From Alcanivorax sp. DG881 (GTDB lineage Bacteria > Pseudomonadota > Gammaproteobacteria > Pseudomonadales > Alcanivoracaceae), in the NCBI RefSeq assembly GCF_000155615.1, contig NZ_DS989915.1, positions 3,369,725 through 3,433,724 of the forward strand: a stretch of DNA of 64,000 nucleotides, written 5' to 3'. The position numbers and the translations under genes were made by a program. Shown one piece after another: positions 8,581-16,756 of the stretch. Under the pieces are notes generated by a model. The model was not told where the DNA came from. It did no database searches and saw nothing but the letters and a program-made list of their open reading frames with translations. Position 1 is the first letter of the stretch; each line of letters starts with the position of its first letter.

Positions 8581-9348
8581 TCACTTCCGGAGTGTCTTGA
8601 CCTGAATGCTTTTGCCTTGCCCTTTCTGAATCTGGAACCATTTGGGGTAGGCACGAATCATGTCGCTGAGTTTCTTGTGGCCGAACAGGCGGGTGTCAAA
8701 ATCGGGTTTGCGTTTGCTCAGGTGCTGGCCCACCGTGCCCAGATTGGCCCAGTCGTCCTCATCGGAAATATCATCGATCACGTTGGCGATCAGTTGCAGC
8801 GGCGGGGGCTCCTTGCTGACAGGTGTTTCTGCCTGGGCGGGGGCATCGGGTTTGTCTGAGGTGCTCTCGGGGGCATGGTCGGAGCGCAGTACTTCGGTGT
8901 AGATGAACTTGTCGCAGGCGGCCACGAAAGGCCCCGGTGTCTTACGTTCACCGAAGCCATACACGGTGAGGCCTTCTTCCCTTAACCTTGCCGCCAGGCG
9001 AGTGAAATCACTGTCACTGGACACCAGACAGAACCCGGAAAGCTGTTTGGTGTAGAGCAGATCCATGGCGTCGATGATCATGCTGCAATCGGTGGCATTC
9101 TTGCCCTGGGTGTAGGCAAATTGCTGGATCGGCTGTACGGAATGTTTCAGCAGCACGCTTTTCCAGCCACCCAGATTGGGTTTGGTCCAGTCGCCGTAGA
9201 TTCGCTTGACGCTGGCGGTGCCAAATTTGGCAATTTCCTCGAACAGTCCGTCGACGATTTTGGGGGGTGTATTGTCTGCATCGATCAATACCGCCAACGA
9301 TGTGGTGCTGAGCGGTGGGGAGTCCGTGTCACTGTTTGCGCCTGCCAT
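8581..9348 (-). CDS. NYN-domain protein with C-terminal OST-HTH/LOTUS-like domain
   Basis: A 255-residue protein. Residues about 15-150 form a NYN (PIN-like) nuclease domain: acidic residues are seen in LIDADNT, in the DCSMIIDAMDLLY segment and in SSDSDF, the usual metal-binding positions. After a proline- and acid-rich linker, residues about 190-255 (LQLIANVIDDI to the LSDMIRAYPKWFQIQ segment) look like an OST-HTH/LOTUS RNA-binding domain. This pairing is widespread in bacteria and thought to act on RNA, but its targets are unknown. The start at 9348 has AGGA seven bases upstream. It is a single gene between two repeat elements. Confidence 0.85.
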   Translation of the reverse strand: MAGANSDTDSPPLSTTSLAVLIDADNTPPKIVDGLFEEIAKFGTASVKRIYGDWTKPNLGGWKSVLLKHSVQPIQQFAYTQGKNATDCSMIIDAMDLLYTKQLSGFCLVSSDSDFTRLAARLREEGLTVYGFGERKTPGPFVAACDKFIYTEVLRSDHAPESTSDKPDAPAQAETPVSKEPPPLQLIANVIDDISDEDDWANLGTVGQHLSKRKPDFDTRLFGHKKLSDMIRAYPKWFQIQKGQGKSIQVKTLRK

Positions 9349-9443
9349 GAGCCATTCCTTTTCCTGCGATATCCTCAACATAACGGATTCGGCAGGGAAG
9401 CGACATGGGGTGAGCGAAACGGGCGCCGGTGGGGCGCTTGAGC

Positions 9444-9536
9444 CGCGCAGCGAGTGACGAGTTTCGAGTTACGAAAGGCAAAAAACAAAACCGGGATCTT
9501 TGGGAGGGCTTTCGAAACTCGCTTCCCGCGACCCGC
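9444..9536. repeat. inverted CGAG heptamer repeat
   Basis: The left arm 9451-9478 is CGAGTGA, CGAGTTT, CGAGTTA, CGAAAGG, preceded by a degenerate unit. The right arm 9509-9536 is CTTTCGA, AACTCGC, TTCCCGC, GACCCGC. The left arm continues with GCAAAA...ACCGGG, as does the left arm at 8448-8475, so these two loci share more than the heptamer word. It lies between the NYN promoter and the 3' end of the SDR gene. Confidence 0.65.
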
Positions 9537-9600
9537 AACGGTCTTGTTCGCGCCTCATATCCGCAGGGCATGGGGAGCTTCGTTTCTAGCGGTTTGTCGG

Positions 9601-10407
9601 TCAGCCATTCATCTCTTTTACCGATTTTTTATAAACGAAACTGGCCATGGCGCGCAGGGGCATCATGCGGATCCAGATGCTTTGCAGGGTGACAGACAGG
9701 CCCGGCAGGGCGTAACGCTTGCCCTTGTTCAGGGCGGCGTAACCCGCTTGAGCCACCTCCTCCGGGGTGGCGATTTGTGCGGAGACAAACTCTCTGATGC
9801 CACTGGAGGATTGATGTTTGCTTTCGGCGGTATCCAGAAACGCCGTTTTGGTAGTGCTGGGGCAGAAGCAGGTGACCTGCACACCGTAGGGTTTCAGTTC
9901 TTCCTGTAGCGAGGCGCTCAGGTTAATCACGAAGGCCTTGCTGGCGCTGTAGGCGGCAAAGAAGGGCATGGGGCAGAATCCGGCCAGGGAGCCGATGTTC
10001 ATGATTTTGCCTTCGCCGCGGGCCTTCATTTTTGCACCCACCAACATGCATAGCTTGCTGAGCAGGATGTTGTTCAGGGTAAGCATGCGCTCCAGCTTTT
10101 GGCTGTCCTGTTCCACATGTTCACCCATCATGCCGAAGCCCACGTTGTTCACCAGCACGTCCAGCTCGATGTCTTCACGATTCAGCCACTGGATGATTTC
10201 TTCAGCGGCACCGGGTTGTGACAGATCCATCTGCACCGGGCGGTAATCCACATCAGCTCGTTGGCTTTTTAGCTGCTGCCCCAGTGCATCCAGTTCCTCT
10301 TGAAGCAGGCTGAACACCACGATGCGGTAACCGTCGGAATTAAACAGCTTGCAGAATTCCCGACCAATGCCGCCGGCGCCGCCGGTGATCAAAACGGTTT
10401 TTGTCAT
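9601..10407 (-). CDS. short-chain dehydrogenase/reductase
   Basis: A 268-residue classical SDR. The cofactor motif TGGAGGIG is at residues 8-15, NNVG (in VLVNNVGFG) at about 87, and the catalytic YSASK at about 153, with a serine about 14 residues before. The YxxxK spacing and length indicate an active NAD(P)-dependent oxidoreductase; the substrate is not evident. The C-terminal hydrophobic and basic stretch (LQSIWIRMMPLRAMASFVYKK) suggests membrane association, common in SDRs that act on lipids. It lies 13 bp after the fatty acid desaturase gene on the same strand, so the pair probably forms an operon in lipid metabolism. Confidence 0.85.
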   Translation of the reverse strand: MTKTVLITGGAGGIGREFCKLFNSDGYRIVVFSLLQEELDALGQQLKSQRADVDYRPVQMDLSQPGAAEEIIQWLNREDIELDVLVNNVGFGMMGEHVEQDSQKLERMLTLNNILLSKLCMLVGAKMKARGEGKIMNIGSLAGFCPMPFFAAYSASKAFVINLSASLQEELKPYGVQVTCFCPSTTKTAFLDTAESKHQSSSGIREFVSAQIATPEEVAQAGYAALNKGKRYALPGLSVTLQSIWIRMMPLRAMASFVYKKSVKEMNG

Positions 10408-10420
10408 TGTTGTTCTCCTG

Positions 10421-11299
10421 TCAGGCGTTGCCGGGTGGGTTGTCTGGACCGAGCTGAAAAGGCGAAATAATCATGCTGCCGGAGTGTTCCCGGTGGTACT
10501 GCTCACGGGCTTTCCACACCTTGCCGTAGCGGTAGAACGGCACGGTGGGGTAGAGGTGATGGACCAGATGATAGTTCTGGTACATGAGAATCGGCGTGAG
10601 CAGCCACTCCTTGCCCATGCGCATCAGCGCGGTGGTGTTGGGGTTCTCATCCTGACGGCCCGTATGCGGGTAGTGCGGCAGCACCATGAACACCAGGCAC
10701 ATCAAGTAGAACGAAATGTAGGAGGGGATCAGCCACAGCATCAGCGCTTCGTAGGGCGCCCAGAGAAACAGGGCGGTCAGGGCGACGCCGGCCACGGCCA
10801 GTTCACGCCAGACTTCAGTCGGCTTCACGTTGGGCAGCACGTCCGGTTTGCGCAGGAAGTTGATCAGGTAAATGAAAGGCCAGAACCCCCACAGCGGCAT
10901 GGTCCACAGGCTGCTGGCCATCCAGTGATCCGGATCCTTCTCCGGGTCGTTGGCGAAACGGTGGTGGCGCATGTGCAGCAGACGGAACATTTTGCCCTTG
11001 CCAAAGGGCACGGCCACAAAGGTGGCAATGGAGAGGATCAGGTCGTTGTGCTCGGACTTCTGCGCCGCCGCCCGGTGGATGGCTTCATGGGCGGGGGTGA
11101 ACATGATGTAGCCGCCAATGCTGTTAATGATCAGGCCAACCCAGGCGGGCCACAGATCATTCAACACCATGACCCAGCTGAGGATGTTGGCACCGTGCGC
11201 GAGGATCATCAGGGTGACTGTGGGCCAGGCGATTTTGGGCGACACTTTCAGCCTGGCCAGTGTTTTCAGGGCGTCGCTATCGGTTGTTGTACTTGTCAT
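10421..11299 (-). CDS. membrane fatty acid desaturase / hydroxylase-type di-iron enzyme
   Basis: A 292-residue integral membrane protein with the three histidine boxes of the family: HEAIH (71-75), HMRHH (109-113) and HLVHH (244-248), eight histidines in all for a di-iron centre. Several hydrophobic segments flank the boxes. It should introduce a double bond or a hydroxyl into an acyl chain; the exact reaction (acyl-CoA, phospholipid or other) cannot be read from sequence. The ATG at 11299 follows GGGAGA. A 13-bp inverted repeat 23 bases upstream may be its operator. It heads a two-gene unit with the SDR. Confidence 0.87.
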   Translation of the reverse strand: MTSTTTDSDALKTLARLKVSPKIAWPTVTLMILAHGANILSWVMVLNDLWPAWVGLIINSIGGYIMFTPAHEAIHRAAAQKSEHNDLILSIATFVAVPFGKGKMFRLLHMRHHRFANDPEKDPDHWMASSLWTMPLWGFWPFIYLINFLRKPDVLPNVKPTEVWRELAVAGVALTALFLWAPYEALMLWLIPSYISFYLMCLVFMVLPHYPHTGRQDENPNTTALMRMGKEWLLTPILMYQNYHLVHHLYPTVPFYRYGKVWKAREQYHREHSGSMIISPFQLGPDNPPGNA

Positions 11300-11321
11300 G
11301 GCAGTCTCCCGCTTAGTCTGA

Positions 11322-11334
11322 AAACACAGTGTTT
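11322..11334. promoter_or_regulatory. inverted repeat upstream of desaturase
   Basis: AAACAC-A-GTGTTT is a perfect 13-bp inverted repeat about 23 bases upstream of the desaturase start, in the expected promoter region. It could be a repressor site controlling membrane fluidity genes. No matching regulator is identified from sequence alone. Confidence 0.4.
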
Positions 11335-11403
11335 ACCGTTGACAAGGAAAAGGTAAGAACCGAAATTGCCATCAGGGGGATAAAAAGTGACAAAGAACAG
11401 CAG

Positions 11404-11543
11404 CAAGCCTCAAGCTACAAGCTGCAACACGGTACAGGCCCTCGCACCAGCAGCACTGTGCTTGCGAATTCAGGTCTGGCGCGGGCACTGCCGCCGCATC
11501 CCGACCCCTTTCTCCCGCGTTGCAGCTTGTAGCTTGAGGCTTG
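11404..11543. repeat. perfect 25-bp inverted repeat of GCTTGnn heptamers
   Basis: The left arm 11404-11428 (CAAGCCT, CAAGCTA, CAAGCTG, CAAC) is the exact reverse complement of 11519-11543, whose units read GCTTGTA, GCTTGAG, GCTTG. The loop is 90 bases. The element follows the stop of the minus-strand AraC gene after 10 bases and lies upstream of the desaturase promoter. The perfect match of 25-bp arms suggests recent formation or active maintenance. Confidence 0.75.
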
Positions 11544-11553
11544 TCGCGTTGTT

Positions 11554-12549
11554 TTATTCCCGCCGGAAGCTGCCGGGGGTGGTGCCGAACCAGCGCTGGA
11601 AGGCGCGGCGGAAGCTGGCCACGTCGGTGTAGCCCAGATCTTCGGCCACGGCGGCCACGGTGTAGTGCGGCAGCCCGAGCAGTTGGGCGGCGCGGCGGCT
11701 GAGAGTCTGGTCACGGAGCTGCTGGAAGCGGGTGTTTTCCTGTTTGAGTTTGCGGATCAGGGTGCGTGGGCTCATGTGCAGCTGATCGGCCACGGTATCC
11801 AGGCTGGCCTTGCCATGGTGTTGATGCAGTAGCGCCAGCACCTGGTCGCTGACGGTGCCACGGTTGCGCAGTGCTTCCTGGCGGGCCTCGCATTGCTCGA
11901 TGGCGATCCACAGCAGGTCTCGATCATGGCTGGGCAAGGTTTCATCGCCGTAGCGGGCAGGCAATTTGATGGCCGTGTAAGCCGCGTCAAAGACCAGCCG
12001 GGTGCCGGGGAAGGTTTGTGCGTAACACTCCGCGTAGTCAGGGGCCGGGTAATTGAAATGGACTTCTCCCCCGTCAATCGATTTGCCGCGCAATACCACA
12101 TGGCAGGCGAACGCGGAGGCCATGACGGATTCGACCAGAAACTGCACGTTGTCATCCAGTGGGTAGGCGAATTCCTGTCGCAGCGTAATGGTGTCCTGCT
12201 GTTCTTCAAACACCGTGGTAAAGACTTGTGTGCGGGTGTTGATGAAGCGGGCAAACAACTGCATGGCATCGCGCAGGGTGGGGCTGGCCATGGCCGCCAT
12301 GCCCATGGGGCCGTGCATGGCGGGGAGGGCACGCAGGCCGGTTTGCAGTGCGATATCCGGGCGGTCGCTGAGCTGGCGGGCATTGCTGATTAACTGGCAG
12401 GCGCCGGGCCAGTCGATGAAGCCATCGCTGTGCTGCAGGGTGTCCACGTCCACCCCGGTATCGGCCACCAGCTTTTCCAGGCCAGCCTGATCCAGGCCCA
12501 GGGTCTGGGCAATCATGCGGCAGTAGGTCATGGCCAGGTCCGGTGTCAT
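11554..12549 (-). CDS. AraC family transcriptional regulator (OruR-like ligand domain)
   Basis: A 331-residue regulator. The N-terminal two thirds match the Arabinose_bd-type domain of the OruR group (HGPMGMAAMASPTLRDAM is typical), and the C-terminal about 100 residues hold two AraC helix-turn-helix motifs (SLDTVADQLHMSPRTLIRKLKQE and YTVAAVAEDLGYTDVASFRRAFQRWFG). Such regulators in hydrocarbon and lipid degraders often sense fatty or aromatic acids. Its ATG overlaps the TGA of the upstream tetR gene, so the two regulators are made together. Likely targets are the divergent DUF2236-SDR genes or the downstream desaturase-SDR pair; this is inference. Confidence 0.9.
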   Translation of the reverse strand: MTPDLAMTYCRMIAQTLGLDQAGLEKLVADTGVDVDTLQHSDGFIDWPGACQLISNARQLSDRPDIALQTGLRALPAMHGPMGMAAMASPTLRDAMQLFARFINTRTQVFTTVFEEQQDTITLRQEFAYPLDDNVQFLVESVMASAFACHVVLRGKSIDGGEVHFNYPAPDYAECYAQTFPGTRLVFDAAYTAIKLPARYGDETLPSHDRDLLWIAIEQCEARQEALRNRGTVSDQVLALLHQHHGKASLDTVADQLHMSPRTLIRKLKQENTRFQQLRDQTLSRRAAQLLGLPHYTVAAVAEDLGYTDVASFRRAFQRWFGTTPGSFRRE

Positions 12550-13163
12550 GAAAGCGTGCCCTGATGATCGGGGGGTGTGGCCATGTAACCGGCGACCATG
12601 CGGGTCAGCTCGTTGGCCAGGTCGTCCTCGCGAATCAGGCCGTTGTGCTGGCTGATATGGCGAACCATGGTGAAAAGCACACTGTTGGTGACGATAAACA
12701 CCCGCACCTCCAGATTGCGAATCGGGTAGTCCTGATAGTGGCGCAGGAAGTAGAGCCTGGCCAGGTCCATGAAATGCTGCTGCAAGGTATTCACGACCCG
12801 GTCGGTGGGTAGCCGGTGCCAGTTGCGTACCAGCTCCAGGTAGAGCCCGTCGCGGGAGTTGAGCACGGCGAAACCAAACTGGATGGCGCTGCTGATCATT
12901 GCGTTCATATCCACATTATCCAGCAGCGGCAGGCGCTTGAGGCCCGCACCGATATCGTCTGCCAGACTCTCCATCAGCGCCTCGATAAGGCCGTCCTTGT
13001 CGCCGAAATACTGGTACAGCGACCCTACGCTGACGCCGGCCACTTCGGCGATGCGGGCGGTGGTGGTGTTGTCCAGGCCCTGCTGCTGGATGACTTTCGC
13101 GGTGGCGTCGATCAGTGCTTTCACCAGTTCCCGGGAACGCTGCTGTTGGGGACGTTTACGCAT
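12546..13163 (-). CDS. TetR family transcriptional regulator
   Basis: A 205-residue repressor. The DNA-binding domain (about 10-60) contains TTTARIAEVAGVSVGSLYQYFGDKDGL, the typical TetR helix-turn-helix. The ligand domain is helical and unassigned. The start at 13163 is chosen for the MRKRPQQQRS N-terminus, normal for the family. It shares a four-base stop/start overlap with the AraC gene and is divergent from the DUF2236 gene. A 22-bp perfect palindrome lies 21 bases upstream, between the two divergent starts, the standard arrangement for autoregulation and control of the neighbour. Confidence 0.9.
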   Translation of the reverse strand: MRKRPQQQRSRELVKALIDATAKVIQQQGLDNTTTARIAEVAGVSVGSLYQYFGDKDGLIEALMESLADDIGAGLKRLPLLDNVDMNAMISSAIQFGFAVLNSRDGLYLELVRNWHRLPTDRVVNTLQQHFMDLARLYFLRHYQDYPIRNLEVRVFIVTNSVLFTMVRHISQHNGLIREDDLANELTRMVAGYMATPPDHQGTLS

Positions 13164-13172
13164 GGAACCTCT

Positions 13173-13205
13173 AATGCGAATTGAATGCGAATACATATTC
13201 GCATT
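13173..13205. promoter_or_regulatory. TetR-type operator in divergent promoter
   Basis: 13184-13205 is a perfect palindrome, AATGCGAATA-CA-TATTCGCATT. A third half-site, AATGCGAATT, lies directly before it at 13173-13182. It is positioned between the divergent tetR and DUF2236 starts, where a repressor would block both promoters. The size and symmetry suit a TetR dimer or pair of dimers. Confidence 0.75.
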
Positions 13206-13243
13206 ATGTTTCCGGCCAATGCAAGCACACCGTGGAGGCCGAG

Positions 13244-14482
13244 ATGACGGTTCAGGCTCATATTGATGCGACCCCAAGCCGGGCGCGCCCGTTCGAGAAA
13301 ACCCAGCAACCCACGCCGGCGTTGCTGCGCAAGCTGCTGGGCCGTGATCTGGCCCCCAGCCGGGGCGAATTCAGTGCGGTGCTGGAGGCGCTCAATGTGG
13401 GGGATCCGGCCATGGATTTATTGGTGGACTGGATGATGGATTATGGCCCCCGTGAGTCACGGGCGCTGTTTGAAACCGCCATTACCGAGGGACTGGCGGC
13501 CATCCCGGATTGCCCGGAACCGCTGCGGCTGTTTATCAAAAGTGTGGAAAGGCGCCCGGCCTGGGTCGACTTCGACCTGATTGATGAGGGCGCCCGCTTT
13601 ATTCACTCCACCGGGATGACCGCGCCCTATGTACTGCGCGATCTGGCATTGATGGGGGGCTACCTGCTGTCCGGTTTCAATCAATCGCTGGTATTGACCG
13701 GGGCGTTGAATCAGGGCGCTTCGCGACGCATTGCCGAGACCGGGAAGTGGTGGGTCGATTGCACCGAGCAAGGCGGACTGAGACGTTTCAGTGCGGGTTT
13801 CCGGGGCACCTTGCACGTGCGTCTGGTGCATTCGCTGGTGCGCCGCAACCTGGCGAGCCGTGGCCAGTGGGATGCTACCCGGTGGGGCATGCCCCTGAGT
13901 CAGGTGGACATGGTGGCCACCTACCTGGGGTTCTGTGTGGTGATGCTGGGTGGCCTGCGCAAGATGGGGGTGCCGGTGACGCCGCGGGAATCCCGTGCGG
14001 TGATGCACCTGTGGAAATATACCTGCTGGCTGATGGGCGTGGACGAAAAGTGGCTGGTGGATCGGGAGCAGGACGGCATTGTGTTGCTGCACCATACCTT
14101 GATGACCCAGAGCCAGCCGGACTGGACCAGTCGGGAGCTGGGCAAGGCCCTGGCTGAAGAACCGCTGGAGCGTCACTTCCGCCGATTTGAATCCCTGCAG
14201 CGCAAGCTTGCCTACCAGAAACACCTGAGTGTCAGCCGTTACTTTCTGAGCCGCGACAAGATGGCGCAGCTGGGGCTGCCGGAATCGGTATCGGCCTGGT
14301 ACCCGCTGGCCACACTGTTGCCGCGACTGCTTTCGTTCAGTGGCCAGCACTATGTGCCAGGGCTGCGCCAATGGCAGCAACAAAGGGGCCGTCGTGCTCA
14401 GCGCCAGGTCCTGGCGCAAATGTTCGGTGAAGCGAAACAGGATCTTATCCGACCGGACGCCAATCACCCTGGCCATGCCTGA
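13244..14482 (+). CDS. DUF2236 / MpaB-like oxygenase family protein
   Basis: A 412-residue protein of the DUF2236 (MpaB, latex-clearing-protein related) superfamily. Conserved segments are VRLVHSLVRR (about residue 210; the histidine is a haem-ligand candidate), GMPLSQVDMVATYLGF (about 230) and HLWKYTCWLMGVDEKWL (about 275). Some members are haem b oxygenases that cleave polyisoprenoid chains; most are uncharacterised. There is no signal peptide. The ATG at 13244 follows GGAGG by five bases. It shares its direction with the next SDR (39 bp gap) and diverges from tetR. An oxygenase plus a dehydrogenase suggests oxidation of a hydrophobic compound. Confidence 0.78.
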   Translation: MTVQAHIDATPSRARPFEKTQQPTPALLRKLLGRDLAPSRGEFSAVLEALNVGDPAMDLLVDWMMDYGPRESRALFETAITEGLAAIPDCPEPLRLFIKSVERRPAWVDFDLIDEGARFIHSTGMTAPYVLRDLALMGGYLLSGFNQSLVLTGALNQGASRRIAETGKWWVDCTEQGGLRRFSAGFRGTLHVRLVHSLVRRNLASRGQWDATRWGMPLSQVDMVATYLGFCVVMLGGLRKMGVPVTPRESRAVMHLWKYTCWLMGVDEKWLVDREQDGIVLLHHTLMTQSQPDWTSRELGKALAEEPLERHFRRFESLQRKLAYQKHLSVSRYFLSRDKMAQLGLPESVSAWYPLATLLPRLLSFSGQHYVPGLRQWQQQRGRRAQRQVLAQMFGEAKQDLIRPDANHPGHA

Positions 14483-14521
14483 GGGCGATGGCTCAACGGA
14501 TCAGCAATAAAGGAAAACAGA

Positions 14522-15388
14522 ATGACTGCAGTGCAAACGAAAACCGTTTTTATCACTGGTGCGTCCTCCGGCATCGGTTATGCCACGGCACGATTGTTTC
14601 AGGACAAGGGCTGGAATGTGGTCGCGACCCTGCGCAAGCCGGAACAGGCCGAAGCGCTGGCCGCCTTGCCGCGGGTGTTGTGTCTGCCACTTGATGTGAA
14701 TGACCGTACCAGCATTCATGCGGCGGTTGAAAAGGCCATTGAACATTTTGGCGCCATTGATGTGCTGGTGAACAATGCGGGGTACGGCCTGATGGGGGCG
14801 TTTGAAACCCTGGACGAAGCCCAGATCATTCGTCAGTTCGATACCAATGTGTTTGGGCTGATGGAAACGTGCCGGGCCGTGTTGCCGCATTTTCGCGAAC
14901 GCAAAAGCGGCGCGCTGGTGAATGTGGCCAGCATGGTCGGGCGCGTACCGTTGCCGCTTTACAGTGTGTACAACGCCAGCAAATGGGCGGTGGAAGGATT
15001 TACCGAAGGGCTGGTGTATGAGCTTTGTCCGTTGGGCATCGGAGTGAAAATCATTGAGCCGGGGGCGGTGAATACAGCGTTCTTCGGCCGCTCGGCGGAT
15101 CGGGATAACCGCACCGGTGTCAGTACCTACGATCAGTATTCCAAAGCCCAGTTCGGCGTCATGGACAAGACCGGGCCGGGCGGTTCTAGCCCGGAAGATG
15201 CGGCGAAGGTGATCTACAGGGCCGCCAACGATTCCAGCCAACGGCTGCGCTATAGCGTGGGTACGGATGCTCGCATGTTGTTGCTGGCGCGCCGGTGGCT
15301 GCCGGAAACCTTATTCCGCGCCATGATTCGTATGAGCCTGTCGGAAAAGGCGTTCAACAGTGTGGGAAAGCTGCTCTACAAGTCCTGA
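14522..15388 (+). CDS. short-chain dehydrogenase/reductase (SDR)
   Basis: A 288-residue classical SDR with TGASSGIG (about 12-19), NNAGYG (about 86) and YNASK (about 157), and a catalytic serine in NVASMVG. The GASSGIG/NNAG/YxxxK set and a Pro-Gly loop (IEPGAVNTAFF) show an NAD(P)-dependent enzyme of the retinol-dehydrogenase-like subgroup. The start follows AAAGGA. It is probably co-transcribed with the DUF2236 gene and under the same TetR operator. The substrate is unknown; the C-terminal hydrophobic region would suit a lipid-like alcohol or ketone. Confidence 0.87.
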   Translation: MTAVQTKTVFITGASSGIGYATARLFQDKGWNVVATLRKPEQAEALAALPRVLCLPLDVNDRTSIHAAVEKAIEHFGAIDVLVNNAGYGLMGAFETLDEAQIIRQFDTNVFGLMETCRAVLPHFRERKSGALVNVASMVGRVPLPLYSVYNASKWAVEGFTEGLVYELCPLGIGVKIIEPGAVNTAFFGRSADRDNRTGVSTYDQYSKAQFGVMDKTGPGGSSPEDAAKVIYRAANDSSQRLRYSVGTDARMLLLARRWLPETLFRAMIRMSLSEKAFNSVGKLLYKS

Positions 15389-15403
15389 ATCACATATACG
15401 ATC

Positions 15404-15431
15404 TGCATGCAGCGTGAAGCGTGTGGCGGCC
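15404..15431. repeat. GCGTG heptamer repeat
   Basis: The units TGCATGC, AGCGTGA, AGCGTGT, GGCGGCC have an exact 7-bp period, 15 bases after the SDR stop. The same words occur at 17081-17108, after acnA. No clear second arm is present. Confidence 0.5.
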
Positions 15432-15440
15432 GCAAAGCGG

Positions 15441-15468
15441 CAAAAAAATGGCCGTCGGGGGGACGGCC
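15441..15468 (-). terminator. intrinsic terminator
   Basis: The stem GGCCGTC / GACGGCC at 15450-15468 is followed on the minus strand by ATTTTTTT. It could end the minus-strand GNAT transcript and, less strongly, the plus-strand SDR transcript. Confidence 0.55.
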
Positions 15469-15804
15469 TTAAGGGGGAATCAATGGGCCCTGATGAGCCC
15501 GGGGTATAACCACAGAGTGAGCGCAATGTGATTGGGTAGCTGAAGCGGGGTTCTCTTCAGCAATGGGATAAGTATAGGGGGCGTCTGCCGACCAACCCAC
15601 GGGAATGGCTCGACCGGTTTGATCAGATTAATTGATCAATGGGCGGAGCAGGGAGATTCAGGGCGCGCTCCGGTAATTCGTGTTGCCCAGAACGCATGGA
15701 GCCTGGGCTTTTCAGGTTTTGAATGAAAGCGTCAGTCGTCGGGCATCTGGCGCGCAGCGGTTGCCCGTGTTGCGTTCTGCGTGAGGCGTGTTGCGGTTCT
15801 TGAT
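15469..15804. other. gene-free interval with a TTGATCA direct repeat
   Basis: No convincing gene is visible. Two copies of TTGATCA (15619-15625 and 15632-15638) lie 13 bases apart in a locally AT-richer patch. They could be a regulator site, but no adjacent promoter is obvious because the flanking genes both point into this interval. Confidence 0.4.
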
Positions 15805-16413
15805 TCAGACCAGTGACTTGCGCATGTGGTGCCGGGGCAGGCGCACGCCATCGCGTTCAGCTTCTTCCTGGCCTTCACTGGTAAACCCCATAAAATGGAA
15901 AAAGTCGTGGGCCGTGAGGCTGGCGTGGGCGTTGAGTTCGGTGATGCCTTCCACCCGCGCGCCGTATTCCAGGTGCTGGTAGAGCAGCGTGGCAATGCCC
16001 ACGCGGCTGGCATCCGGGTGTACGAAGACCATGTTGATATAACCATTGACCCGGTGAGCAAAACCCACCAGCGCGTCGTCCCATTCGGCGACCACGGCTT
16101 CCCCTTCACTGAGAGCGGAAATCAGGCTCTCGTGGCTTTGTGCGCGGCTCCAGGCATCCCGTTGTTGTTGGTCGTATTGGTCGGCGGCGCTGATCTGGAT
16201 GGCCTCGCGGAATACGCCCAGCAGTTCACCCAGGTCGGTGCTTTCCAGTGGGCGAATCTGGAAGGGCAGAAACAGGGCGAGAGGATCGTCAACAGTGTCG
16301 GGGGTATCCTGGGCGACGTCGGCTGGAGTGGACGGTTCCGGTGTGGCCGCTCCGGCGGGCGCAGTGGGCCGATGGGTGCGACGGAACAGGCGTTGTAGCC
16401 ATTGCCCAATCAT
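15805..16413 (-). CDS. GNAT family N-acetyltransferase
   Basis: A 202-residue protein. Residues about 1-45 are a basic then Pro/Ala/Thr-rich tail, and about 52-200 form a GNAT domain: FQIRPLESTDLGELLGVF at the start, then NMVFVHPDASRVGIATLLYQHLE as the acetyl-CoA-binding motif A, and LTAHDFFHFMGF near the end. The acceptor is unknown. The start overlaps the stop of the upstream small secreted protein gene by four bases, so they are co-translated. The two products would be in different compartments, so the link may be regulatory only. Confidence 0.85.
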   Translation of the reverse strand: MIGQWLQRLFRRTHRPTAPAGAATPEPSTPADVAQDTPDTVDDPLALFLPFQIRPLESTDLGELLGVFREAIQISAADQYDQQQRDAWSRAQSHESLISALSEGEAVVAEWDDALVGFAHRVNGYINMVFVHPDASRVGIATLLYQHLEYGARVEGITELNAHASLTAHDFFHFMGFTSEGQEEAERDGVRLPRHHMRKSLV

Positions 16414-16697
16414 GGCTGCGTGCCTGCCGGGTTGGCGGGGGCGGATGCGTTATCCGAGGCTTTCATCGACTGGATCTGGGCGCGCAGTGCATCCAGATAC
16501 TGCTCTTGTTGTTCCAGCAGTTCGCGGGTGGTTTGCTGTTGGGCTTCCAGCTCGCTGGCCCGGGCTTCCAGTTCCTGCTGTTCGCGCAGGCGTGCATCCC
16601 GTTGTTCTGCCGTTAGCAGATCCGCGTCGCTGGTTTGCGATTGGGCGATGGCCTGACTGCCCAGTAGGCAGCAAAGAAAAGTGAAGACGATACGCAC
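16410..16697 (-). CDS. small secreted coiled-coil protein
   Basis: A 95-residue protein of unknown function. A signal peptide (MRIVFTFLCCLLGSQAIAQ) is followed by a Glu/Gln-rich helix from about 29 to 78 (AEQRDARLREQQELEARASE and on) with heptad-like spacing, then a Pro/Ala-rich tail. Once exported it should be a periplasmic coiled coil. Its TGA overlaps the ATG of the GNAT gene. The 98-bp pure heptamer array begins 60 bases upstream of its start and may affect its promoter. Confidence 0.7.
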   Translation of the reverse strand: MRIVFTFLCCLLGSQAIAQSQTSDADLLTAEQRDARLREQQELEARASELEAQQQTTRELLEQQEQYLDALRAQIQSMKASDNASAPANPAGTQP

Positions 16698-16756
16698 GGA
16701 GTTCCCCGAAACCCGGTGTGGAAGACAGCCAGCATAGCAAAAACTGGGCGAGGGGT

